This document shows positions 9,096 through 18,972 of a stretch of 64,000 nucleotides of DNA, piece after piece. The notes beneath the pieces are model-generated. The model searched no databases. It was not told the origin of the DNA and was given only the letters and a program-made list of their open reading frames with translations. A program made the translations under genes and the position numbers. The DNA is from Staphylococcus agnetis (lineage in GTDB: Bacteria; Bacillota; Bacilli; Staphylococcales; Staphylococcaceae), in contig NZ_PPQF01000008.1 of NCBI RefSeq assembly GCF_002901865.1, positions 1 through 64,000 on the forward strand, written 5' to 3'. Positions within the stretch are counted from its first letter, which is position 1, and each line of letters begins with the position of its first letter.

Positions 9096-10382
9096 TTAAA
9101 CCCATAATTTTTCAACAATGTTCGTTTGATTACGGTCTGGACCTACAGAGAAGATTGAAATGTGAACGTTACATAATTCTGAAATACGTTCTAAGTAACG
9201 ACGCGCGTTATCAGGTAATTCATCTAAACTACGTACACCTGTGATATCTTCTGTCCAACCAGGTAGTTCTTCAAAAATTGGTTTACAACGTTTTAAGTCA
9301 TTTAAGTTCGCTGGGTATTCTGTAATTTCTTTACCATCAAGCTCATACGCTGTACAGATTTTAACTGTATCTAAACCTGTTAATACGTCGATAGAGTTGA
9401 TTGATAAATCTGTAATCCCACTTACACGACGAGAGTGACGTAACACGACTGAGTCAAACCAACCTACACGACGTGGACGTCCTGTAGTCGTACCGTATTC
9501 ACGACCAACTTCACGAATGTGATGCCCTTCTTCATTAAATAATTCAGTTGGGAATGGACCATCACCAACACGAGAAGTATACGCTTTACATACACCTACT
9601 ACTTTAGATACGTGAGTCGGGCCTACACCTGTACCTACTGTTACGTTACCCGCAACTGGGTTACTAGACGTTACAAAAGGATACGTACCGTGGTCGATGT
9701 CTAACATCACACCTTGCGCGCCTTCAAATAAAACTTTTTCGTCAGCCACAAATGCATCATCTAACACTTTAGCTGTGTCAGTAACATATTGTGCCAAACG
9801 TTGACCCGCTTCGTAATACGGTTCGAAAATTTCCTCAAACGATGGTGCATCTTGTTTGAACATGCCTTGGAAATAGTCATTTTTATACGCTAAGTTTTCT
9901 TTTAAGCGTTGTTCAAAAACTTCTTTATCTAGAAGGTCTGCCATACGAATACCGATACGTTGTGCTTTATCTACGTATGCTGGGCCGATACCTTTTTTCG
10001 TAGTACCGATTTTATTATCACCACGACGCTCTTCTTCTAGTTCGTCTTGTTTTAAGTGGTATGGAAGGATGACGTGAGCACGGTTAGAAATGCGCAGATT
10101 GTCAGTCGCAATTCCACGTTCATTTAAGCCATCTAATTCTTTTAATAAAGCAACAGGATCTACAACGACACCATTACCAATAACAGATAATTTTTCTTTA
10201 TAGAAAATACCTGATGGTACTAGGTGAAGTTTGTATGTTTCACCATCAAATTTAATTGTATGTCCTGCATTATTACCGCCTGAAAAACGTGTAATGACAT
10301 CTGCTTGTTCTGCTAAAAAGTCTGTAATTTTACCTTTTCCTTCGTCTCCCCATTGTGTCCCAACTACTACGATTGATGACAT
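9096..10382 (-). CDS. purA: Adenylosuccinate synthetase
   Basis: Catalyses GTP-dependent condensation of IMP with aspartate to adenylosuccinate, the first committed step to AMP. The 428 residues are standard for the family. Visible signatures are the N-terminal GTP-binding [14 protein letters not shown] with the catalytic Asp, NNAGHTI, the IMP-contacting [11 protein letters not shown], and the C-terminal [10 protein letters not shown]. The ribosome site GGAGGTG lies eight bases before the ATG. Monocistronic, between a bidirectional terminator and the dnaB-type helicase. I found no riboswitch in its leader; a PurR-box-like sequence near 10455 was too degenerate to call. Confidence 0.98.
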   Translation of the reverse strand: MSSIVVVGTQWGDEGKGKITDFLAEQADVITRFSGGNNAGHTIKFDGETYKLHLVPSGIFYKEKLSVIGNGVVVDPVALLKELDGLNERGIATDNLRISNRAHVILPYHLKQDELEEERRGDNKIGTTKKGIGPAYVDKAQRIGIRMADLLDKEVFEQRLKENLAYKNDYFQGMFKQDAPSFEEIFEPYYEAGQRLAQYVTDTAKVLDDAFVADEKVLFEGAQGVMLDIDHGTYPFVTSSNPVAGNVTVGTGVGPTHVSKVVGVCKAYTSRVGDGPFPTELFNEEGHHIREVGREYGTTTGRPRRVGWFDSVVLRHSRRVSGITDLSINSIDVLTGLDTVKICTAYELDGKEITEYPANLNDLKRCKPIFEELPGWTEDITGVRSLDELPDNARRYLERISELCNVHISIFSVGPDRNQTNIVEKLWV

Positions 10383-10606
10383 AAGAGCACCTCCAACGTT
10401 TTCTCAATTAACCAAAGTGTATTTTACCAGTATGACAGATGGAATGCAAACCAAAAAACGAACGTTAATATCTATGAAAATTTTCATGACCTTGTTGAGT
10501 CGAATGTCTCCTCAAGCTTATGACAGCGCATTATTATAGCGTTTATCGTACAAAAACAACATTTCAAAATCCATACTTAACACAAAATACAATCGAAAAA
10601 TCAATT

Positions 10607-10648
10607 AAAAAACCGTACATTAAAAATATATAATCGTTTAATGTACGG
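10607..10648 (-). terminator. Terminator of the replicative helicase gene
   Basis: Twelve-base stem CCGTACATTAAA / TTTAATGTACGG, followed on the minus strand by six T. It is about 40 bases past the helicase stop codon. The remaining purA upstream region (10383-10606) contains only the purA ribosome site and AT-rich sequence. Confidence 0.85.
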
Positions 10649-10686
10649 AAAAATTATTTTTTAGACTTAAATTTGTCACATTTTAT

Positions 10687-12087
10687 TTAACCCATATCGG
10701 CATGTGCATAATCAATATCTGTAAATTTATTATATTGTTTCATGAAGTGCAATTTCACTGTCCCTGTAGGGCCGTTACGTTGCTTGGCGATAATGATTTC
10801 AATTTCACCATTTTCATCATTTGTTTGAGGTTCAAATCCAGCGTCATCATCATCCTCTTCACCATCACCACGATTATAATAGTCATCACGATATAAAAAG
10901 GCAACAATATCGGCATCTTGCTCAATGGACCCTGATTCACGAATATCACTCATCATTGGTCGCTTATCTTGACGCTGTTCCACGCCACGTGATAACTGAC
11001 TCAATGCGATAACAGGACACTCTAGTTCACGAGCAATCCCTTTCAACATACGTGAAATTTCAGATACTTCTTGTTGACGGTTATCAGACGCACGTGAACC
11101 GCTTCCTTGAATCAGCTGTAAATAGTCAATCACAATCATATCAAGTCCATGTTCTTGTTTTAAGCGACGACATTTGGAACGTAAATCGGTAATACGAATC
11201 CCTGGTGTATCATCGATAAATATTTTTGTACGAGAAAGTTTACCGACCGCAACTGTAAATCGGTTCCAGTCTTCTTCTGTCATTGTTCCTGTACGTAAAC
11301 GGTTAGAATCAACATTTCCGGAACTACATATCATACGAGTCGCCAGTTGGTCGGCACCCATCTCAAGTGAGAAAATACCGACCGTATATTGATCTTCGTG
11401 GGTCGCCACTTTCTGCGCAATATTTAATGCGAAGGCAGTCTTACCTACCGACGGACGCGCCGCTAAAATGATTAAATCGTTACGGTTAAACCCTGCCGTC
11501 ATTTGGTCAAGATCACGGTAACCAGTAGGAATACCTGGTGTCTGACCGCTATTTTGATCAAGCGCTTCCGCATTATCATACACTTGACCTAATACGTCAC
11601 GAATATCTTTAAAGCCATCACTTTCTCGTGTTGACGATAGTTCTAAAATACGACGTTCCGCATCATTTAAAACGGTATCAATATCTAATTCATCATTGTA
11701 TCCATCATTCGCGATACTATCAGCAGTGTGAATTAATTTACGCTTAACCGCATTTTTAAAGACAACATCGGTATAATATTGAATATTTCGTGTCGTCGGG
11801 ACATTAGACGTAATTTCAGCAAGATACTGTGGTCCCCCGGATTCACTGATGACCCCATCTTGAGTGAGACGGTCTAACACCGTTACGATATCAATGTCAT
11901 TACCGTCCTCATTAAGGTTCATCATCGCACGGAAAATATGTTGATGGGCAGTGCGATAAAACGATTCAGGTAATAAAATTTCTTGTGTTGACGACATCAA
12001 TTCAGGATCTAAAAATATCGCACCTAAAACGGATTGTTCCGCTTCATTACTATGTGGCATTTGTTGATGCTCATACATTCCATCCAT
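10687..12087 (-). CDS. dnaC: Replicative DNA helicase (DnaB family; dnaC in Firmicute naming)
   Basis: The hexameric 5'-3' helicase at the replication fork. 466 residues, exactly the S. aureus length as I recall it. The N-terminal DnaB domain (about 10-110) is followed by a linker and a RecA-type motor domain (from about 175) with Walker A ARPSVGKTAFALN, Walker B MIVIDYLQL and the arginine-finger region KQRNGPTGTVKL. The ATG at 12087 (MDGMYEHQQM) has GGGAGG correctly spaced; a longer in-frame form adds 16 residues without support. An acidic insertion (GEEDDDDAGFEP) precedes the C-terminus. The 12088-12342 interval upstream holds nothing recognisable. Confidence 0.97.
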   Translation of the reverse strand: MDGMYEHQQMPHSNEAEQSVLGAIFLDPELMSSTQEILLPESFYRTAHQHIFRAMMNLNEDGNDIDIVTVLDRLTQDGVISESGGPQYLAEITSNVPTTRNIQYYTDVVFKNAVKRKLIHTADSIANDGYNDELDIDTVLNDAERRILELSSTRESDGFKDIRDVLGQVYDNAEALDQNSGQTPGIPTGYRDLDQMTAGFNRNDLIILAARPSVGKTAFALNIAQKVATHEDQYTVGIFSLEMGADQLATRMICSSGNVDSNRLRTGTMTEEDWNRFTVAVGKLSRTKIFIDDTPGIRITDLRSKCRRLKQEHGLDMIVIDYLQLIQGSGSRASDNRQQEVSEISRMLKGIARELECPVIALSQLSRGVEQRQDKRPMMSDIRESGSIEQDADIVAFLYRDDYYNRGDGEEDDDDAGFEPQTNDENGEIEIIIAKQRNGPTGTVKLHFMKQYNKFTDIDYAHADMG

Positions 12088-12342
12088 GCGATTAACCTCC
12101 CTACGTGCTTTTATATACTTTACATATTTTAACACTAGTTAGGGTTCATTCCTAGAAAATTAATAGATGTCATAAAGGATTTGAAAAATAAGACTGTAAG
12201 TTACCTAGATAATGTAATAAAACTAAAGATGTGTTAAAAAACGGTTGAATCTGCTAAAACATACTTTGTTTATAATGAATAACTTCTATTCGCTAATCAT
12301 TAATTAATTGAAGCATGTTTACTTTCAACATTTCAATTTAAT

Positions 12343-12375
12343 AAAAATAGGACTGAAACATTTGTTTCAGCCCTA
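12343..12375 (-). terminator. Terminator after rplI
   Basis: On the minus strand AGGGCTGAAACA pairs imperfectly with TGTTTCAGTCCT and is followed by a T-tract. It lies ten bases past the rplI stop and ends the yybS-gdpP-rplI unit. Confidence 0.8.
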
Positions 12376-12385
12376 AGTATAATAT

Positions 12386-12832
12386 TTATTTCTCCACCGT
12401 ATGCACGCGAATAACGCCTTCTACTTCTTTATGCAGTTTAACCGGTACATTTGTATATCCTAACGCTTGGATGCCGTGAGAAAGCTCCATTTTACGTTTA
12501 TCTATTTTAATACCATGTTGCTTATTTAATGCTTCTGCAATTTGTTTTGTGCTTACAGAACCAAACAATTTGCCACTTTCACCTGATTTGGCAGTGACTT
12601 CAACTTCTAATGATTCAAGTTTTGCTTTTAACGCTTTCGCATCATCTAATTCTTGTTGTTTGTCTTTTTCAATACGTTTATTTTGTTGTTCTAATTTTTT
12701 TAAATTACCTGGTGTTGCTTCAACTGCATAGTTGTTTTTAATTAAAAAGTTATTGGCATATCCAACTGGTACGTCTTTCACTTCACCTTTTTTACCTTTA
12801 CCTTTAACATCTTGTGTAAATATTACTTTCAT
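12386..12832 (-). CDS. rplI: 50S ribosomal protein L9
   Basis: Ribosomal protein L9, a two-domain protein on the large subunit near the L1 stalk. 148 residues. The N-terminal rRNA-binding domain has the signature [20 protein letters not shown] long connecting helix rich in Lys/Glu (about 41-75) leads to the C-terminal domain ending [12 protein letters not shown]. Its ATG overlaps the gdpP stop by four bases (ATGA), so translation is probably coupled to gdpP. A terminator follows. Confidence 0.98.
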   Translation of the reverse strand: MKVIFTQDVKGKGKKGEVKDVPVGYANNFLIKNNYAVEATPGNLKKLEQQNKRIEKDKQQELDDAKALKAKLESLEVEVTAKSGESGKLFGSVSTKQIAEALNKQHGIKIDKRKMELSHGIQALGYTNVPVKLHKEVEGVIRVHTVEK

Positions 12833-14796
12833 GTATTGTCACTCCTATCGATTTGTTCTTGGATGGCTTTTTTTAATTGTTCAATGGCTTGTTCGACTGT
12901 GACGTCTTTTATTTGCGTTGCTGCATTCGTTAAATGGCCACCACCACCGAGTGCTTCCATTGTAAGCTGAACGTTAAATTCACCTAATGAACGTGCTGAA
13001 ATGCCTACAAGGTCGTCTTCACGTTTAGCGATAACATATGAGGCTTCAACACCATCTAGACTTAATAGCTCATCTGCCGCTTGTGCCACTGTGACAGGAT
13101 GATAAATTTGATGTTCTTCACCGTGAGCAATCGCAATACCATTATCTTGTAAATCGACTGTACGAATCAATTCCGTACGTTTAATATATGTTTCAATGTC
13201 ATCTTTTAAGAAATGTTGCGTTAAAATTGTATCGGCACCGTGGGCACGCAAGTAGCTCGCAGCATCAAATGTACGTGAGCCTGTACGTAATGTAAAGTTA
13301 CGTGTATCAACTATAATTCCTGCGTACATCACTGTTGATTCTAGACGCGTTAAACGTTGTTCTGTCGTTTGATATTCTAATAATTCCGTCACAAGCTCGG
13401 CAGTCGAACTCGCATAAGGTTCCATATAAACGAGTAAAGGATTAGAAATAAATTCTTCACCGCGTCGATGGTGATCGATAACAACCTTACGATTCGCTTT
13501 ATTTAAAATATCTTTATCGATGACCATTTCTGGTTTATGTGTATCCACAATGACTAGTGTCGTTTTACTTGTCATCATATCCCAAGCTTCGTCAGACGTA
13601 ATAAAACGTTCCTTAAGCTCTGGTTTTTGATCAATTTCGTCCATGACGCGTCGCAATGTCGGATCAATATCAGATTCGTTCAATACGATGTAAGATTCAA
13701 GGTTATTCATCATCGCAAAACGCGTGACACCAATTGCAGCACCAATCGCATCTAAATCTGGGCGTGTATGCCCCATCACTATCACTTTGTCACCTTCAAG
13801 TAAAATATCTTTTAAGGCGTGTGAAATAACGCGGGCTCTTACACGTGTACGTTTTTCCATCGGGTCAGTCTTACCTCCATAAAAACGCACATTGCCATTC
13901 ATCGTTTTAATCGCTACTTGGTCACCGCCTCGACCTAAAGCAAGGTCAAGACCAGATTGAGACATCTCACCTAAATCGATAAGGTTTTCGGAACCTTCAC
14001 CCACACCAATACTTAATGTGAGTTGTGCACGGTAGCCCACACTTTTTTCTCGTAGCTGACTTAAAATATCAAAATTTGTTTCTTCAATTTCTCGTAAAAT
14101 GCGTCGGTTTAAATACGCTACGAACTGATCTGAACTATAACGTTTAAAGTACACATTATGTTCTTGTGCCCATCGACTAATGACACGCGTAACCATTGAG
14201 TTAATTTCCGAACGTTGTGTATCATTCATATTTTGCGTAATCTCATCATAGTTATCTAAAAAGAGCGTCGCAATAATCGGTTGTTCATCGTCATATGCTT
14301 GTCTAATCTCTGCTTCTTCTGAAACATCGAGAAAATACAGAATACCTTCATCTTTTGAATATTTAACGCGATAGGTATAGCCGTTATTCATAATTTCTAT
14401 TTCTTTTGCTTTTTCAAGCTGTTTTAAAATATTCGGATATACTTCGTTAATAGGATCAGAAATAACGTTACGTTCTGTACGCTCCGTTAAGAATTTGTTC
14501 ATCCATTCAATTTGATCATGTTGATTTAATACTATGATACCTATAGGCATATTTTTAATAGCGCGATCACTTGCTAACGTTACTTTGCCACTTAAATCAT
14601 CTAAATACGTATCAAATCGTTTAAAAAACCATCTAAATAGAAAAACACAAATGATCAATACGATAAATAACGTAATCGCAGCAATAAACCCGTACAACAC
14701 ACTAAAGAAAAAGCTCACACCGACACTCGCTATTGCCATTAATGTAATCAATATAAAAGGGAGGAGTAACGATTTCTTTACCGACTGACGTTTCAT
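12829..14796 (-). CDS. gdpP: Cyclic-di-AMP phosphodiesterase GdpP
   Basis: Membrane-anchored enzyme that hydrolyses the second messenger c-di-AMP to pApA, controlling osmotic balance, cell-wall stress and beta-lactam tolerance. 655 residues: two N-terminal TM helices (about 10-55), a PAS-like domain (about 80-150), a degenerate GGDEF domain (about 170-300, with [11 protein letters not shown] in place of the active loop), then DHH ([25 protein letters not shown]) and DHHA1 ([15 protein letters not shown]) domains. All DHH metal ligands appear intact, so the enzyme should be active. Encoded between yybS and rplI, as usual in staphylococci. Confidence 0.97.
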   Translation of the reverse strand: MKRQSVKKSLLLPFILITLMAIASVGVSFFFSVLYGFIAAITLFIVLIICVFLFRWFFKRFDTYLDDLSGKVTLASDRAIKNMPIGIIVLNQHDQIEWMNKFLTERTERNVISDPINEVYPNILKQLEKAKEIEIMNNGYTYRVKYSKDEGILYFLDVSEEAEIRQAYDDEQPIIATLFLDNYDEITQNMNDTQRSEINSMVTRVISRWAQEHNVYFKRYSSDQFVAYLNRRILREIEETNFDILSQLREKSVGYRAQLTLSIGVGEGSENLIDLGEMSQSGLDLALGRGGDQVAIKTMNGNVRFYGGKTDPMEKRTRVRARVISHALKDILLEGDKVIVMGHTRPDLDAIGAAIGVTRFAMMNNLESYIVLNESDIDPTLRRVMDEIDQKPELKERFITSDEAWDMMTSKTTLVIVDTHKPEMVIDKDILNKANRKVVIDHHRRGEEFISNPLLVYMEPYASSTAELVTELLEYQTTEQRLTRLESTVMYAGIIVDTRNFTLRTGSRTFDAASYLRAHGADTILTQHFLKDDIETYIKRTELIRTVDLQDNGIAIAHGEEHQIYHPVTVAQAADELLSLDGVEASYVIAKREDDLVGISARSLGEFNVQLTMEALGGGGHLTNAATQIKDVTVEQAIEQLKKAIQEQIDRSDNT

Positions 14797-14807
14797 TTTG
14801 TCACCTC

Positions 14808-15713
14808 TTAACGTTTTTTAAGCATGCTTTTTAAATTCAATCCTAAATCTAGTAAACCAATGAGTCGTGTTAACGGATAAGCGATGATGCCTATAATTAT
14901 GAATAAAACTGAAACACCTATTGGAAATTTTTTTATGGAGCAAGCATAATGAATAAAACTTAAACCTTGGATGACAAGCAAGAAACCAAGCACAATAATA
15001 AAGTTTTGACTGATGCTATTCGCAGTCGTTGAAGGTTCTGTCATAATGCTAACTAATAACGCAATGGCATAGATGATAAAAATAGATTTTCTTAATTGCC
15101 ATAAATATAAAGGGCGATACACGGGTGTAGCCACTTTAAATTGACGCAATATCGGAAACATAATGAGTAATGACAACATAAAAAATAACGTTATGCTTAT
15201 CACAATAAAACTCGGCATTTGAACGGCCATTTGTTGTACAGATGCTTCTAAGATTTTTGCCGATTGCGCATCTAAGTTTTGCATACGAATCGTTTCATCT
15301 ACAACGATTTTGTATGGTTCAATTAATTCGTGCGCATAGGGCAGTTTCTTAATACTTTGTAGAAAAATCATTACGCCCAATGTCACTAAACTTGTGACAA
15401 ATGAGACGACATATAAAATGCGTTCTTTTGACGCTTTAATAAGTAATAATTGACTAATGATTAAACTTGCAAGAAGTAAAATAATCATAAAGGTTTGCAC
15501 AAATAAACTTCCCGTGATGGTTGCAACCATAATTGAAACCAGCGCAGCAATGCCAAAAGAATATTTAGAACGATACCAAAGAATAATTCCTGGAAGCGGT
15601 GCAAAAAATATAACAATTACTCCCAATATAGGTATAAAATGCATCACTAAAGCAACCAAAATTAATGCAATGGTGCCTAATATGGTGTCTTTAGGTTTAA
15701 TTTTCGAAAACAA
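14808..15713 (-). CDS. yybS: YybS/DUF2232 polytopic membrane protein
   Basis: A membrane protein of about 300 residues with roughly eight hydrophobic segments, for example TILGTIALILVALVMHF and VIFFAPLPGIILWYRS near the start and GVSVLFIIIGIIAYPLTRL near the end. It belongs to the YybS (DUF2232) family, whose function is unknown. It is conserved upstream of gdpP-rplI and is probably co-transcribed with them (11-base gap to gdpP). The longest frame begins at a GTG at 15746 without a ribosome site. I prefer the TTG at 15713 (LFSKIKPKDT), preceded by GGAAGTGG, but the start is not certain. Confidence 0.8.
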   Translation of the reverse strand: MFSKIKPKDTILGTIALILVALVMHFIPILGVIVIFFAPLPGIILWYRSKYSFGIAALVSIMVATITGSLFVQTFMIILLLASLIISQLLLIKASKERILYVVSFVTSLVTLGVMIFLQSIKKLPYAHELIEPYKIVVDETIRMQNLDAQSAKILEASVQQMAVQMPSFIVISITLFFMLSLLIMFPILRQFKVATPVYRPLYLWQLRKSIFIIYAIALLVSIMTEPSTTANSISQNFIIVLGFLLVIQGLSFIHYACSIKKFPIGVSVLFIIIGIIAYPLTRLIGLLDLGLNLKSMLKKR

Positions 15714-15959
15714 TAATGCCACTTCCAAACTTAAATTTATAGTCACTATTTTACAGGCTTTGAGAGTGGTTTACAACAGACGTCATGCGTTCGAATTATA
15801 GTTTCATATTAAGATTAAAATCACTTAACATCCGTTTTTTATCTTTATTTTTAAAGTAAATTTTAAACCTTCGCCAATACACATTTAAAATAGTTTTGAG
15901 ATAGCTCCTACACATTGTCTTTCTTTATATCGTGTTCTGCTTAATACAAACAATAGGTA

Positions 15960-15994
15960 AGCTGTATTTCAGTTATCATAACTCAAATACAGCT
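15960..15994. repeat. Long inverted repeat downstream of metX
   Basis: Two 17-base arms, AGCTGTATTTCAGTTAT and ATAACTCAAATACAGCT, are complementary apart from one mismatch and separated by one base. Neither side has a T-tract, so it is not a classical terminator. It may stabilise the metX 3' end or be a protein site. The rest of the yybS-metX interval (15714-16052) shows nothing else. Confidence 0.7.
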
Positions 15995-16052
15995 CATCAA
16001 CGTGTATCTCATTTACATAATTATAACAAAAATGTAACATATTCGTCTAAAT

Positions 16053-17018
16053 TTAGCGTCTAAATCTTGAAAGTTCTAAGAAGTGGTACAAATAAGGTGC
16101 CCAATCATTGAAATTTAACAAAAAGCCATCATGTCCCACATTGTCCGGTACAAAAAAATGACGGTGATATTTAAAATAATCCCCTATCGCCGCGACTTGA
16201 TCATCGGGATAGAGTAAATCATCAGTAAATCCCATCGTTAACACCTTTGTATCTAACGAACGAAAAACGTGTTCAACGTTTTGACGCCCTCGAAATACAT
16301 TGTGACTATCTAACACATCTAGCAGTGTGAGGTAACACTTCAAATCAAAAGATGTTTTGAATTTATCACCTTGATGCTTTTGATAGGTTACTACTTCATC
16401 CGGCGTAAATCTCGCTTCATAACTTTTAGACGACCGGTAGGTTAAAAAACCTAATTGTCGCGCAATACTTAAGCCTTCCCTTCCTCCTAAATGTATTGCC
16501 TGACGCGCTATTTCATTAAATGCACGTGAATAAGAAGACGTTTTTACGGTAGAAGCCAGAATGACTGCCTTTTTCACTTTAAATTTTTGGTTATACAAGA
16601 GTTCTAGTACTTGCATACCACCGAGAGAGGCGCCTATCAACACTTCTATCGTTTCAAATTGAAGCGCTTGTAATCCTAATTCAATAGCACGAACGATATC
16701 ACGGATTGTTAACCTCGAAGGGAATTGTGAATCTGTTAGCCGCGAACTAGATCCAAATGGACTTCCAATCACATTAAATGTTAAAAATTGGTAATCATGT
16801 AATGGCATATAGCCGCCATCAATAATTTCACGCCACCATCCAGGGTTATCTTCTGTACCATAAGTTAAATGGTTTCCTGTTAATGCGTGACATACTAATA
16901 CCAGAGGTTGTCCTCGATATCCTACATGTTCATATCTCAATTTTAAATCTTGAATCATTTCACCTGATTCTGTTTTAAATTCACCTAAATGCAGTGTATC
17001 TACTGTATAATGTGTCAA
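16053..17018 (-). CDS. metX: Homoserine O-acetyltransferase family protein (MetX-like)
   Basis: An alpha/beta hydrolase-fold acyltransferase that activates homoserine for methionine synthesis. 321 residues. The nucleophile elbow is GASLGGMQ, the acid is in GFTDDLLYPDD and the histidine in VGHDGFLL; CHALTGNHL precedes the oxyanion region. I use a TTG start at 17018 (LTHYTVDTLHLGEF), preceded by AGGGAGGG nine bases away. An upstream in-frame ATG would extend the protein through the riboswitch terminator and is implausible. The leader is a SAM-I riboswitch with terminator, so methionine sufficiency should switch it off. From sequence alone, succinyl versus acetyl donor cannot be told. Confidence 0.93.
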   Translation of the reverse strand: MTHYTVDTLHLGEFKTESGEMIQDLKLRYEHVGYRGQPLVLVCHALTGNHLTYGTEDNPGWWREIIDGGYMPLHDYQFLTFNVIGSPFGSSSRLTDSQFPSRLTIRDIVRAIELGLQALQFETIEVLIGASLGGMQVLELLYNQKFKVKKAVILASTVKTSSYSRAFNEIARQAIHLGGREGLSIARQLGFLTYRSSKSYEARFTPDEVVTYQKHQGDKFKTSFDLKCYLTLLDVLDSHNVFRGRQNVEHVFRSLDTKVLTMGFTDDLLYPDDQVAAIGDYFKYHRHFFVPDNVGHDGFLLNFNDWAPYLYHFLELSRFRR

Positions 17019-17041
17019 TTTAGCATACCCTCCCTCTAAAC

Positions 17042-17078
17042 AAAAAAGTTGTACTACCGTCTGTACGGCAATACAACT
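17042..17078 (-). terminator. Regulated terminator of the metX SAM riboswitch
   Basis: On the minus strand the arms GTTGTA and TACAAC, extended by GCCGT / ACGGT with small bulges, are followed by six T. It lies between the aptamer and the metX start, as expected for an expression platform that terminates when SAM is bound. Confidence 0.85.
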
Positions 17079-17093
17079 CATGTTAATCATTGA

Positions 17094-17191
17094 CTTATCA
17101 CTCGAAACATTCGTTGGTTGTAGCACCGTACTTATCACTAAGTGGTTGCTGAAGCGTCACAGGGCCAAATCCCTCAACTTCTCTTAATAAG
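17094..17191 (-). promoter_or_regulatory. SAM-I (S-box) riboswitch aptamer
   Basis: The minus strand carries the S-box core in order: P1 strand CTTATT followed by AAGAGAAGTTGAGGGA, then TTTGGCCC, CTTCAGCAACC, GGTGCTACAACC and the closing P1 strand GATAAG. These are the conserved elements of the SAM-I class. The aptamer of about 98 bases directly precedes the metX attenuator. Confidence 0.93.
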
Positions 17192-17251
17192 CTTTCAGTA
17201 TTCAATTCATTAATTTATATCATAACGTATTCAGAATATTCATGCAAATGT

Positions 17252-17581
17252 TTACAGAGGTAGAATAAGTCTTAAACATGCCACACTTACCATACCTATA
17301 ATAACAGCAATGGTTAAACTCCTTGATATCAAAGTAGCGAGAAGTGTTGGTATAACTGCGAATACAAAAATCCAGTTTAAACGAAATCCAAAGTGACCAC
17401 TTTCTTGAATGATCAATCCATCGACAACTAAGGCAGCAAACAGTGTAATTGGTATAAAAGATAACCATTGAATGACTTTTTCAGAAAGTTGTAATTGTGC
17501 GATTGCGATGAAAGGCGTAATACGTAATATTAATGTGCCTATACCAGATAGAATAATGGTCCAAAGAATATACATTGTCAT
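17252..17581 (-). CDS. azlD: AzlD-family branched-chain amino acid export subunit
   Basis: The small partner of the AzlCD exporter, which moves branched-chain amino acids (and the analogue azaleucine) out of the cell. 109 residues with about four hydrophobic stretches (MTMYILWTIILSGIGTLI, WLSFIPITLFAALVVDG, LNWIFVFAVIPTLLATLI, IAVIIGMVSVACLRLIL). The RITPF motif near residue 20 is typical of AzlD. The ATG at 17581 overlaps the azlC stop by four bases; longer frames run back into azlC and are rejected. Translationally coupled to azlC. Confidence 0.9.
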   Translation of the reverse strand: MTMYILWTIILSGIGTLILRITPFIAIAQLQLSEKVIQWLSFIPITLFAALVVDGLIIQESGHFGFRLNWIFVFAVIPTLLATLISRSLTIAVIIGMVSVACLRLILPL

Positions 17582-18270
17582 CGGTCCATCACCACCCCTA
17601 TTGCAGCAGTAACCATTGATGTAATTAAAATGGCGATATAAGATGGCATTACAAGACTGAGTACCATCATTTGTATAACGACAATACATACCAATTTTAA
17701 ATAGAGATGTAACTTTGGTTTCGTAAGACCTTCAAATTGACTTAACATAAGGAAAATAAACATGGCGATAATCGCATAATCCAATCCTAACGCCTCAGGA
17801 TTCGAAAAGATATCACCAAGTAACGCACCAAGAATACAAACAAAAATCCAAAATATGTAAGCTGTAATATTGATGCCATGCATCCAACGTCTCCCGATTA
17901 CGGCTCCTTTTGAATGTGGTGTAATTGCGATACCAAATGTCTCATCCGTTAATAACGATCCGATACCTATACGATGAGATAAAGATGTCGTTTTAAAGTT
18001 TGGGGCGAGTGTCATACTTAATAAAAACATACGACTGTTAACGACAAGTGCTGTGAGTACAATAATCCATATAGGCGTTTGAACAGCCATTAGTGCAATA
18101 ATGATAAATTGAGCAGCACCTGCATAAACGAGTATAGATAGTAACGCGATGTCTAAAATACTGAAGCCAGAGGCAATACCTACGATACCGAAAGAAAAAC
18201 CAACACCTGCATAACCGAGCAACGTAGGAATACAATCTCTGACACCTTGCCTAAATGAATTGTAAGCCAT
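17578..18270 (-). CDS. azlC: AzlC-family branched-chain amino acid exporter
   Basis: The large membrane subunit of AzlCD. 230 residues, beginning MAYNSFRQGVRDCIPTLLGY, with the AzlC signature GFSFGIVGIASGFSILDIALLSILVYAGAAQ region split over the first helices and about seven hydrophobic segments in all. LLTDETFGIA near residue 105 is another family motif. An AAGGAGGG precedes the ATG. In S. aureus, as I recall, serS lies immediately upstream of azlC; here a 7-kb gas vesicle cluster intervenes, although azlCD itself looks normal and retains its own promoter region. Confidence 0.93.
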   Translation of the reverse strand: MAYNSFRQGVRDCIPTLLGYAGVGFSFGIVGIASGFSILDIALLSILVYAGAAQFIIIALMAVQTPIWIIVLTALVVNSRMFLLSMTLAPNFKTTSLSHRIGIGSLLTDETFGIAITPHSKGAVIGRRWMHGINITAYIFWIFVCILGALLGDIFSNPEALGLDYAIIAMFIFLMLSQFEGLTKPKLHLYLKLVCIVVIQMMVLSLVMPSYIAILITSMVTAAIGVVMDR

Positions 18271-18491
18271 TGCACCTCACCCCTCCTTAAAATTAAAACT
18301 ATTTTAGTATAAATCAATAAAAATTACTACAAGGTGAGTCTGAGGTGTTAGTGACGTCAGACTAACGTTTGTCTTAAAACACTGTACTTTTACTGATGAT
18401 TTATAATTAGCTTTTTCAAAAATAAAGATACCTTTAATAACATAAACACGCGCTATATCATCAAAGTCCCCTCCCCTACACATTTACGCAT
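18271..18491. other. Intergenic region between azlC and the gas vesicle operon
   Basis: An AT-rich, 220-base interval holding the azlC ribosome site and a small hairpin, GTTAGT-GACGTCAG-ACTAAC at 18347-18366, followed by CGTTTGTC. A closely similar hairpin occurs after rnpA (40833-40856). No att-like direct repeat, tRNA fragment or transposase remnant marks the insertion boundary of the gas vesicle genes. Confidence 0.5.
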
Positions 18492-18536
18492 AAAAAAACT
18501 GGATGTATCTTAATAGACCCATCCAGCTACTCATTT
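18492..18536 (-). terminator. Terminator of the gas vesicle operon
   Basis: On the minus strand CTGGATG pairs with CATCCAG across a 24-base loop region with internal pairing, followed by seven T. It lies 35 bases past the gvpU stop. Confidence 0.8.
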
Positions 18537-18570
18537 ATTAAAAATTGCTTATCATTAACTATTGTTAAAA

Positions 18571-18954
18571 TTATTTTGCTTCTGTAATTTTACCTAAGAA
18601 GAAACTATCCACTTCAGTTAAACGACCTCTCCATAATGTCGAACCTACTGATGGAATTGGGTGACTGCCATTTAAATAAACGCGTGCATCTTTGAGATGA
18701 ATAAAGTTCGCGCCACCTTCGCTTGATTTCGCAGATTCACTCGCATCTGAAAATTGTTCACTAAATTCTTTAGCAACATCATTGCCATCTTTAAACGATT
18801 CACTTAAAGATTTGTAGTAATCCTCAGCAGAAACTAACGTCCCTGAAACAATTGATCCATTAACAAGTAAAGAAATATCTAATGCAAAACCATTTTCATT
18901 CGTAGCCTCTACAAAAGATTCTAAAATACCGTCTTTATTCGTCACTTCACTCAT
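18571..18954 (-). CDS. gvpU: Gas vesicle accessory protein GvpU
   Basis: A 127-residue soluble protein matching the GvpU family found at the end of Bacillus/Priestia gas vesicle clusters. It begins MSEVTNKDGILESFVE. The core VNGSIVSGTLVSAEDYYKSL and C-terminal NFIHLKDARVYLNG and LWRGRLTEVDSFFLGKI are the parts I recognise. In P. megaterium, gvpT and gvpU close the cluster and U promotes vesicle clustering or enlargement. Here it is likewise the last gene, 18 bases after the acidic low-complexity gene and before the operon terminator. Family assignment is by pattern and position. Its role is inferred from the megaterium system. Confidence 0.85.
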   Translation of the reverse strand: MSEVTNKDGILESFVEATNENGFALDISLLVNGSIVSGTLVSAEDYYKSLSESFKDGNDVAKEFSEQFSDASESAKSSEGGANFIHLKDARVYLNGSHPIPSVGSTLWRGRLTEVDSFFLGKITEAK

Positions 18955-18972
18955 ATTGATACCCCCACACGA

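Noticed and set aside
10450..10470. PurR box upstream of purA
   Set aside because: AAAAACGAACGTT has two mismatches to the Bacillus PurBox and no second inverted box at the required distance.
10755..10949. Met/Val-rich frame inside the helicase gene
   Set aside because: Shadow of the acidic Asp-rich insertion of the helicase.
17220..17468. Cys/Tyr-rich frame overlapping azlD
   Set aside because: Out-of-frame shadow of azlD, no ribosome site.
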